A stretch of 9,341 nt of DNA from an uncultured Lachnospiraceae bacterium (lineage in GTDB: Bacteria > Bacillota > Clostridia > Lachnospirales > Lachnospiraceae): contig CAJTZH010000093.1 of assembly GCA_910584325.1 (NCBI GenBank), positions 1 through 9,341 on the forward strand, written 5' to 3'. Below, piece by piece: positions 1 through 4,837 of this stretch (within the stretch, counting starts at the first letter, position 1; every line of letters begins with the position of its first letter). A program made the translations under genes and the position numbers. The notes beneath the pieces are model-generated. The model saw only the letters and a program-made list of their open reading frames with translations. It was not told the origin of the DNA and made no database searches.

Positions 1-240
1 CGGTTCCCGCCGGTCCCGTTGTCTCGGTTACACGGACGGTTGTTCTCACGGTTCCCTCCGTTATGATTGTCGCGGTTATATGGACGGTTGTTATCACGGT
101 TCCCTCCGTTCCCGTTGTCGCGGTTAAACGGACGGTTATTATCACGGTTCCCTCCGTTCCCGTTGTCGCGGTTAAACGGACGGTTATTATTCCGGTTCCC
201 TCCGCTCCCATTGTCGCGGTTAAACGAACGGTTATTGTCT
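1..240 (-). repeat. 48-bp tandem repeat inside infB (five copies visible)
   Basis: Five head-to-tail units of exactly 48 bp occupy 1-48, 49-96, 97-144, 145-192 and 193-240, and the array probably continues past the left edge. Each encodes 16 residues with consensus DNNRPFNRDNGNGGNR. In translation order (right to left) the variants are DNNRSFNRDNGSGGNR, NNNRPFNRDNGNGGNR, DNNRPFNRDNGNGGNR, DNNRPYNRDNHNGGNR and ENNRPCNRDNGTGGNR. The units at 97 and 145 are identical over their first 46 bases, which points to recent duplication. A degenerate partial unit (NRDNNGYR) lies just to the right, at about 237-260. Because the unit length is a multiple of three, gain or loss of copies keeps the reading frame. 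Confidence 0.95.
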
Positions 241-569
241 CTGTAACCGTTATTATCACGGTTTTGATTTGTATTTCTTCTGTCGTTACTGTTCTGCGGA
301 TTGTATACAGAAGAAACAGGTTTTCTTCCTTCATCCTTCTTTACAATCTGTGAAATTACCCTTTTCTGCGGTTTCTTTTCCGGTTGCTGCTGTTGCTGCG
401 GCTTTGGTTCCGGTTTTCTGTAAATACTGTCCAGAACGGCAATCTCCGGCTCGTCGATTGTGCTCATATGGTTTTTCACATCGATGCCTTTATTTTTCAG
501 TACATCAACGATTTCCTTGCTTTCTTTATCTATTAATTTCGCATATTCATGAACTCTCATTTTCGCCAT
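1..569 (-). CDS. infB: Translation initiation factor IF-2, N-terminal part (runs off left edge)
   Basis: IF-2 is the GTPase that brings fMet-tRNA to the 30S subunit and promotes 50S joining in the cytoplasm. The minus frame is open from ATG at 569 to the window edge, about 189 codons. It begins MAKMRVHEYAK, a typical IF-2 N-terminal (IF2_N) start. Residues 1-50 form that small helical module. A Pro/Gln/Lys linker with a run of five Gln follows (about 56-75). From about residue 100 the protein is a low-complexity Asn/Arg/Gly/Asp segment with 16-residue repeats. The GTPase, OB and C-terminal domains lie outside the window. The start is supported by AAGGAG ten bases upstream (580-585), which overlaps the stop of ylxQ; only 14 bases separate the two genes, suggesting translational coupling. 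An in-frame ATG three codons later (560) is the alternative start. Identity rests on the N-terminus and the operon order. Confidence 0.93.
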   Translation of the reverse strand, partial: MAKMRVHEYAKLIDKESKEIVDVLKNKGIDVKNHMSTIDEPEIAVLDSIYRKPEPKPQQQQQPEKKPQKRVISQIVKKDEGRKPVSSVYNPQNSNDRRNTNQNRDNNGYRDNNRSFNRDNGSGGNRNNNRPFNRDNGNGGNRDNNRPFNRDNGNGGNRDNNRPYNRDNHNGGNRENNRPCNRDNGTGGN

Positions 570-579
570 ACTCTCATCT

Positions 580-585
580 CTCCTT
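580..585 (-). promoter_or_regulatory. Ribosome-binding site of infB, overlapping the ylxQ stop
   Basis: The minus strand reads AAGGAG ten bases before the infB ATG at 569. Its first two A bases are part of the ylxQ TAA stop (584-586). This arrangement favours re-initiation or coupled translation of infB after ylxQ. Confidence 0.75.
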
Positions 586-898
586 ATTGATTCAAACTAT
601 CCAGTTTACTCATAACCGATTTTGCAAATCCTTCGTCATTGACAGCAAGCGAAGCGCGAAACTCCTTGCCGATATAATGACCAAGCGTTTCCTTATCCGC
701 CATGAAGTAAATCGGAACCTCATAGTATCCGCACATATCAGAAAACATCTTCTTTGTGTTGCCGGACGCGTCTTCTGCCACAATGACAAGAAACGCTTTG
801 CCTGATTTGACTGATTTTTCCGTAGAAAACTCGCCGCTGGCAATCTTACCCGCCTTCTGCGCCAGACTCAAAAGGGATAAAACTTTATTTTGATTCAT
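584..898 (-). CDS. ylxQ: YlxQ, L7Ae-family RNA-binding protein of the nusA-infB operon
   Basis: This is a 104-residue protein, the usual size for the L7Ae/L30e/S12e/Gadd45 family members found between ylxR and infB in Firmicutes. Family members typically bind kink-turn RNA; the cellular target of YlxQ is not settled. Recognisable features are LSLAQKAGKIASGE near residues 9-23, SGKAFLVIVAEDASGNTKK (32-50), VPIYF (61-65), LGHYIGKEFRASLAV (72-86) and the C-terminal GFAKSV helix. The ATG at 898 lies inside the end of ylxR, overlapping it by 14 bp, with an AGGAG-type ribosome-binding site in the ylxR coding sequence. That overlap and the 14-bp gap to infB mean translation of the three genes is probably linked. 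No oddities are seen in the sequence. Confidence 0.93.
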   Translation of the reverse strand: MNQNKVLSLLSLAQKAGKIASGEFSTEKSVKSGKAFLVIVAEDASGNTKKMFSDMCGYYEVPIYFMADKETLGHYIGKEFRASLAVNDEGFAKSVMSKLDSLNQ

Positions 899-1166
899 TC
901 TTTAAAAACTCCTCTTTCAAACTTTCATATACGGACGGCTCTACACTTGTTTTCAAAGCGCGCTCCAGTCCTTTTGTTTTCATCACCTTTGCGAAACACT
1001 TCTCGTCGGAACAGATATAGGCCCCTCTTCCGTTCTTTTTTCCCGTAACGTCCAGAAAAATATTTCCTTCTTTATCACGGATAATGCGGCAAAGTTCCCG
1101 TTTGTCTTTCATTTGTCCGCATCCGATGCACTGTCTTAAAGGCTGTTTTCTAACTGCTGTGCTCAA
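885..1166 (-). CDS. ylxR: YlxR / RnpM, small RNA-binding protein (RNase P modulator family, DUF448)
   Basis: This is a 93-residue basic protein with the two family signatures: PLRQCIGCGQMKDKREL near the N-terminus and GKKNGRGAYIC in the middle. The family has an RNA-binding fold. In Bacillus subtilis the protein has been named RnpM and reported to modulate RNase P, and it is also described as a nucleoid or transcription-associated factor; these roles are inferred here by homology. Cysteines occur as CxxC (CIGC) and later in YIC and KCF. The start is uncertain. In-frame candidates are GTG at 1175, ATG at 1172 and TTG at 1166. The Shine-Dalgarno-like AAGCAGGTGAT lies 8 bases before the TTG but abuts the ATG and GTG, so TTG (MSTAVRKQ) is preferred here. 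The gene lies 26 bp after nusA and overlaps ylxQ by 14 bp. Confidence 0.92.
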   Translation of the reverse strand: MSTAVRKQPLRQCIGCGQMKDKRELCRIIRDKEGNIFLDVTGKKNGRGAYICSDEKCFAKVMKTKGLERALKTSVEPSVYESLKEEFLKNESK

Positions 1167-1192
1167 ATTCATCACCTGCTTAACTCTATTTT

Positions 1193-2278
1193 TTATTCCG
1201 TGATATCTTCGAATACTTCATCATTATCGGAGGATTCGGATTCGATACTGCGTAGCTGCGACTCACTCTTAATGTCTATTTTATATCCGGTCAGTCTCGC
1301 GGCAAGTCTTGCGTTCTGACCTTCTTTGCCGATTGCCAGTGACAACTGGAAATCAGGAACGACAACTTCCGCCGTCTTATCGTCATAAACCGTGACGGAA
1401 ACCACTTTGGCAGGACTTAGCGAATTTTCAATCAGTACTGCCGGGTCTTCGCTCCAATTGATAATATCAATTTTTTCGCCGCGAAGTTCCTGCACAATAG
1501 AATTTACTCTTGAACCGTTGATACCAACACAGGCGCCGACCGGGTCTACGTTTTTATCGTATGACCAGACAGCGATTTTCGTTCTGGAACCTGCTTCTCT
1601 CGAGATACTCTTAATCTCCACCACGCCGGAGCGTACTTCCGCAACTTCCGATTCAAAAAGCCTCTTCACCAAATCCGGATGTGTTCTTGAAACAATCACC
1701 TTCGGTCCGCGGCTCTCGTTCCTGACTTCCACAATATAGAGTTTAATTCTCTCCGTCGGTTTAAAATGCTCGCTCTTTACCTGTTCTTTCTCCGTCAGAA
1801 CCGCGTCCACTTTACCGAGATTAATATAAATGTTTCTGTCGTCCACTTTCTGGACAATTCCTGTAACCAAGTCATGTTCTTTCTCATAAAAGGCATTGAA
1901 TAATAAATTCTTTTCTTCCTCACGGATTTTCTGCTGAATCACACTCTTTGCCGTAGACGTCGCAATTCTGCTGAACTCTGTAGATTTTATCGGCAAATAT
2001 ACCAAATCGCCTAAATCATATTTCGCATTTATCATCCTCGCATTGGCAAGACTGATTTGTGTCAGTTCATCCTCCACTTCCGAAACAACCGTCTTTTCGG
2101 CTTCCACAGAAAAATCACCCGTTGTTTCATTTACGGATACACGAACGTTGTCCGCCTTCCCGAAATGTTTCTGACATGCCGTCATCAGAGAATTTTCAAT
2201 CGCCGCAATCACTACCGCTTTCTTAATTCCCTTCTCTTCCTCCAGTACATCAAGTGCCTCCATCAATTCTCTGTTCAT
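1193..2278 (-). CDS. nusA: Transcription termination/antitermination factor NusA
   Basis: NusA binds RNA polymerase and nascent RNA. It promotes pausing and intrinsic termination and takes part in antitermination and transcription-translation coupling. The 361-residue length fits the short Firmicutes form, which lacks the two acidic C-terminal repeats of E. coli NusA. Domains in order: RNAP-binding N-terminal domain (1 to about 130; ALDVLEEEKGI, IATSTAKSVIQQKIREEE); S1 domain (about 136-200; GIVQKVDDRNIYINLGKVDAVL); KH1 (about 201-277; DPVGACVGINGSRVN with GxxG loop G252-G255, then GEKIDIINWSEDP); KH2 (about 280-340; LAIGKEGQNARLAARLTGYKIDI with GKEG at 317-320). A short acidic tail (about 344-361) ends the protein. 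The ATG at 2278 is preceded by GGAGG and AGAGG purine tracts. The gene follows rimP by 19 bp. In E. coli NusA is reported to autoregulate this operon; whether it does so here is unknown. Confidence 0.97.
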   Translation of the reverse strand: MNRELMEALDVLEEEKGIKKAVVIAAIENSLMTACQKHFGKADNVRVSVNETTGDFSVEAEKTVVSEVEDELTQISLANARMINAKYDLGDLVYLPIKSTEFSRIATSTAKSVIQQKIREEEKNLLFNAFYEKEHDLVTGIVQKVDDRNIYINLGKVDAVLTEKEQVKSEHFKPTERIKLYIVEVRNESRGPKVIVSRTHPDLVKRLFESEVAEVRSGVVEIKSISREAGSRTKIAVWSYDKNVDPVGACVGINGSRVNSIVQELRGEKIDIINWSEDPAVLIENSLSPAKVVSVTVYDDKTAEVVVPDFQLSLAIGKEGQNARLAARLTGYKIDIKSESQLRSIESESSDNDEVFEDITE

Positions 2279-2297
2279 TTTCCTCTATCCTCCATTT

Positions 2298-2765
2298 TTA
2301 AAAATCAAACGCTAATCTTATTAATGCAATCTCACTTCTCAAAAAGATTTTTTCACCGCAGTCTTTTGTTTCAATCACTATAGTTTCTTTATCAAATAAC
2401 TTCAAAATACCCGTAAATTCTTTCTGCCGTTCCACAGGCTTATAAAGTCTTACTTCCACTTCGCTTCCGATACTTCTTAAAAAATCCTTTTCTTTCTTAA
2501 GCGGTCTGCCAAGCCCCGGCGAACTGACTTCCAGAATATAGGATTCTTCAATATAATCTTCCCTATCCAGAATGTCGCTCATCGCCCTGCTGACAAGCTC
2601 GCAGTCGTCAATCGTGATTCCGCCCTCTTTGTCTACATAAAGCCGCAGATACCAGTTTGAACCTTCTTTTACAAACTCCACATCGACCAGTTCAAACGCA
2701 TTCTGTTCGATAATCGGCATAATCAGCTTCTCTGTCTTCGCCTCATAAATTTCTCTTTTTGCCAT
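2298..2765 (-). CDS. rimP: Ribosome maturation factor RimP
   Basis: RimP (formerly YhbC/P15a) is needed for late maturation of the 30S subunit and helps assembly around ribosomal protein S12. The 155-residue protein starts MAKREIYEAKTEKLI. It has the N-terminal alpha/beta domain (about 10-85; ELVDVEFVKEGSNWYLRLYVDKEGGITIDDC) ending in the family signature YILEVSSPGLGRPLK (77-91), and then the SH3-like C-terminal domain (about 95-155; FTGILKLFDKETIVIE). The start at 2765 is chosen because GGAGGT (2771-2776) lies five bases upstream. The reading frame stays open to a potential start at 2813, but that extension would run into the upstream terminator and lacks a ribosome-binding site. It is the first protein gene of the rimP-nusA-ylxR-ylxQ-infB cluster and sits 50 bp after a tRNA-Glu terminator. 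Confidence 0.96.
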   Translation of the reverse strand: MAKREIYEAKTEKLIMPIIEQNAFELVDVEFVKEGSNWYLRLYVDKEGGITIDDCELVSRAMSDILDREDYIEESYILEVSSPGLGRPLKKEKDFLRSIGSEVEVRLYKPVERQKEFTGILKLFDKETIVIETKDCGEKIFLRSEIALIRLAFDF

Positions 2766-2770
2766 GTAAC

Positions 2771-2776
2771 ACCTCC
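2771..2776 (-). promoter_or_regulatory. Ribosome-binding site fixing the rimP start
   Basis: GGAGGT on the minus strand with a five-base spacer to the ATG at 2765. This strong Shine-Dalgarno sequence decides for the MAKREIY start over the in-frame upstream codon at 2813. Confidence 0.85.
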
Positions 2777-2814
2777 GTATTATTTTTGCGTGCAGTTTCC
2801 GGCCAATTAACAAT

Positions 2815-2842
2815 GAAAAAACTTCAGTTTAAAACTGAAGTT
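2815..2842 (-). terminator. Factor-independent terminator after tRNA-Glu, ahead of rimP
   Basis: On the minus strand the arms AACTTCAGTTT and AAACTGAAGTT (11 bp, one-base centre; realistically about 8 bp with a short A/T loop) are followed at once by a run of six T (2816-2821). This is the classic stem plus U-tract. The stem has few G-C pairs, so termination may be incomplete. It ends the tRNA transcript and lies only 50 bp before the rimP start. No T-tract follows the hairpin on the plus strand, so it is directional. Confidence 0.82.
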
Positions 2843-2875
2843 CTTTAGGGTTGGGCTATTTAAAAAAATAGTGAG

Positions 2876-2947
2876 CAGCTCGTACGAGAATCGAACTCGT
2901 GTTTCCGCCTTGAGAGGGCGGCGTCTTAACCGCTTGACCAACGAGCC
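2876..2947 (-). tRNA. tRNA-Glu (anticodon CTC)
   Basis: The minus strand folds into a full cloverleaf of 72 nt without CCA. The acceptor stem is GGCTCGT with ACGAGCT (first pair G1-U72 wobble) and discriminator G. The D arm is GTC-loop-GAC with the loop containing AAGCGGTTAA. The anticodon stem CCGCC/GGCGG closes the loop CTCTCAA, giving anticodon CTC, which reads GAG. The four-base variable region is AAAC. The T arm is ACGAG-TTCGATT-CTCGT. The overall sequence resembles bacterial tRNA-Glu. The 3' CCA is not encoded (the trailer continues CTCAC), so CCA must be added enzymatically. The gene has its own promoter and terminator. It stands alone rather than in a tRNA cluster and lies between the MCP gene and rimP. 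Confidence 0.96.
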
Positions 2948-2964
2948 ATACTTGGCACTTTGCT

Positions 2965-2993
2965 ATCATACACTATCTGACAACAAAATGCAA
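2965..2993 (-). promoter_or_regulatory. Housekeeping-sigma promoter for tRNA-Glu
   Basis: On the minus strand a -35 TTGCAT (2988-2993) and a -10 TATGAT (2965-2970) are separated by exactly 17 bp. Transcription would begin about 10 bases before the mature tRNA 5' end at 2947. The -10 matches the consensus at five of six positions and the -35 at three of six. It may also drive rimP-nusA-infB by read-through of the weak terminator, because no convincing promoter is seen between that terminator and rimP. Confidence 0.75.
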
Positions 2994-3012
2994 GTGTTTT
3001 TTGTAAAAATTT

Positions 3013-4734
3013 TTAGAAAAGTTTAAATTTATCGACACCTTCCTTCAAAATCTCCACCGTATCCATGTTAAGATTAGAGGCTTCCATAATCTGACTGACC
3101 TGTGCGACAAGCTCCGTTGTGGTATCGGCAACCTGTGATACGCCCTTCGCGCTGTCTGAAACGGCAACGGAAATATCATTCACGGACGTGCTGATAGACT
3201 GCGTCAGATTATTCAGGTTGTTGGTTGACAGCTCAAATTCCGTCATCAATTCGTCAACCTTCACCGCGTCGTCGTAATACTGTTCCCCGACTTTCTCCAT
3301 CGTATCGTAGTCGGCAATTACATTTTCGTTTACAAAATCCAGCAGTTTTGTCGCGTTGGCAGCAAGGTCATTGACATTTCCCACCACATTGACGCTGATT
3401 TTCTGGATATTATTCGCCGTATCACGGCTGGAATCCGCAAGCAGTCTGATTTCGTCCGCAACAACCGCAAATCCTTTGCCTGCCTCTCCGGCTCTTGCCG
3501 CTTCAATTGAAGCATTCAACGCGAGCAGGTTTGTCTGACTGGATATTCCTAAAATTTCTTCGGTCAGCTTCCCGATTTCTGAAACCTGTTTCGCGTTTTC
3601 CACGGATGTAGAAACTGCCGTATCAATTTCGCCAAGCATCTCTCGCGCGATATTCATCGATTCCATCGCCTGCTGTTTTAAGTGTTCCGCCCGCTTCTTA
3701 ATCTCTTTTACATATTCGGTACCGTCTGTCGCATTGTCCGCAATACCGGAAACAAGGTTCTTGATTTCATCCATGTTACCGTTCACCGTCTCTACCGTGG
3801 CGGAAATCTCCTGCATGCTTGCGGAGAGTTCCTCCATCGTTGCCGACGTATCGTTCGCGCCTTCATTTGCCTTACTGACATTACCCGAAATCCCCAGACT
3901 CGAATCGGAAATACTCACGGAAGAATGCGCAATCTGTCCGATAATCCCCTGTAAAATAACTAAGAAGCGGTTAATACCGTTTGCCAGAACCGCCACTTCA
4001 TCCTTACTCTGGACTCTTATCCTTGCAGTGAGGTCGCCGTCGTGGTTCTCAATTCCCTCCGTAATGGCATTTAACTCCTTAACGGAATCTTTAATCGGTT
4101 TTACAAACTTCCGGCTTAATATAAACGATACGATAAAAGAAAGTCCCATCAGAAGCACGCTCAGCAAAATCGTTCCCTGCGCCCTTCTGACATACCGTTC
4201 TCTCTCGGCTGCCGCATACGCAAGCTCTGACTTCGTAATTTCATCGAGCTCTGCAATATTTTTATTAATGTTCTGGGAACATACCTGCATTCCCTCAAGA
4301 ATCATACTTCTTGCAATGTCCTTCTTATCGCTTCTGCTGTACTCGATACACTTGTCATACTGTGACATATACTTGTCATAGTTCGTCTTCAATTCCGAAA
4401 TCAGCGCCATCTTTTCGCTAAAACCGGCATTTCTTTCTTCGTAACGGACAATTGCCTCCTCTACTTTTGCCGCGCTCGCGCCGATAATTCCCTCATACAG
4501 ATTATATGTACTCTCCGTATTCCCGTTGATATGGATAAATATATTGCCTTTGATATCAGAAAAATTCTTGGATATCGCAGAAACATCCTGCACATTTTCC
4601 ATCTGCATATTCATTATTTCTTCCGAATTACCCTTCATCTCCTGAATCATCATGCCCAGCAGCCCGATTGTCGTTCCGCCGATGACCGCCATAATCAGAA
4701 TCAATGTTAATATTTTTGATGACATCTTCTTCAT
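3013..4734 (-). CDS. Methyl-accepting chemotaxis protein with four-helix-bundle-type sensor domain
   Basis: This is a transmembrane chemoreceptor that signals through CheA/CheW to the flagellar motor or another output; its ligand cannot be told from sequence. Layout of the 573 residues: TM1 (about 8-30); an extracytoplasmic helical sensor domain of about 155 residues (31-186, 4HB_MCP-like); TM2 (about 187-207); HAMP (about 208-262; VKPIKDSVKELNAITEG, DLTARI, DEVAVL); then the long cytoplasmic coiled coil with the signalling tip at about 393-430 (ILGISSQTNLLALNASIEAA, RAGEAGKGFAVVADEIRLLA). It ends KFKLF, with no CheR-tethering pentapeptide. ATG at 4734 (MKKMSSK) is chosen because AGGTG lies nine bases upstream; the in-frame GTG at 4746 would overlap that site. 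The gene is isolated from other chemotaxis genes and lies between polC and tRNA-Glu. No clear hairpin terminator is visible after it. Confidence 0.95.
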   Translation of the reverse strand: MKKMSSKILTLILIMAVIGGTTIGLLGMMIQEMKGNSEEIMNMQMENVQDVSAISKNFSDIKGNIFIHINGNTESTYNLYEGIIGASAAKVEEAIVRYEERNAGFSEKMALISELKTNYDKYMSQYDKCIEYSRSDKKDIARSMILEGMQVCSQNINKNIAELDEITKSELAYAAAERERYVRRAQGTILLSVLLMGLSFIVSFILSRKFVKPIKDSVKELNAITEGIENHDGDLTARIRVQSKDEVAVLANGINRFLVILQGIIGQIAHSSVSISDSSLGISGNVSKANEGANDTSATMEELSASMQEISATVETVNGNMDEIKNLVSGIADNATDGTEYVKEIKKRAEHLKQQAMESMNIAREMLGEIDTAVSTSVENAKQVSEIGKLTEEILGISSQTNLLALNASIEAARAGEAGKGFAVVADEIRLLADSSRDTANNIQKISVNVVGNVNDLAANATKLLDFVNENVIADYDTMEKVGEQYYDDAVKVDELMTEFELSTNNLNNLTQSISTSVNDISVAVSDSAKGVSQVADTTTELVAQVSQIMEASNLNMDTVEILKEGVDKFKLF

Positions 4735-4760
4735 AATCCGCCGCACCTGCTTTCCGTATA

Positions 4761-4804
4761 ATTATATCTTTCATTATACAATTTTTCTGCCTGAAAATCT
4801 ACAA
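4761..4804 (-). promoter_or_regulatory. Probable promoter region of the MCP gene
   Basis: The polC-MCP gap is A/T-rich. On the minus strand it holds two perfect TATAAT boxes (4773-4778 and 4761-4766). Neither has a good -35: the nearest TTG hexamer (TTGTAG, 4799-4804) is 20 bp from the first box. No flagellar sigma (GCCGATAA-type) element is seen. A promoter here is likely, but which box is used is not decided by the sequence. Confidence 0.45.
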
Positions 4805-4837
4805 CAATTCTTCTTGCATTTCAGTATATTTTATTTT

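Noticed and set aside
1..240. CRISPR-like array, because of regularly spaced repeats
   Set aside because: The 48-bp units are contiguous with no unique spacers, and they are in frame as protein repeats of IF-2.
252..255. Asn in the NusA KH1 loop (GING, residues 252-255 of NusA) instead of the GMRG of E. coli
   Set aside because: Loop residues between the glycines vary across Firmicutes NusA, as far as I recall, and the GxxG frame is intact, so this is probably ordinary variation. The coordinates given are protein residues; the DNA lies at about 1514-1525.
63..353. Plus-strand frame of 96 codons with a Val/Pro-rich repeat (VPSVPVVAVKRTV)
   Set aside because: It is the antisense shadow of the infB repeat. 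The minus frame matches the IF-2 N-terminus and has a ribosome-binding site, so the repeated look of this frame is only a consequence of the 48-bp DNA repeat.
269..805. Plus-strand frame of 178 codons
   Set aside because: It lies antisense to infB and ylxQ, both recognisable on the minus strand. No family resemblance or convincing ribosome-binding site is seen.
2766..2815. Possible rimP promoter (TTGGCC, 18-bp gap, TAATAC)
   Set aside because: Both hexamers are poor, and the transcript would start within or next to the GGAGGT ribosome-binding site, leaving no usable leader.
2999..3013. A/T palindrome AAAAATTTTT after the MCP stop as a terminator
   Set aside because: It has no G-C pairs and no clear loop and tract structure, so it does not support a factor-independent terminator.
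3734..4381. Plus-strand frame of 215 codons
   Set aside because: It is antisense to the MCP coding sequence, whose HAMP and signalling domains are clear. The frame is a by-product of low stop density opposite a coding region.
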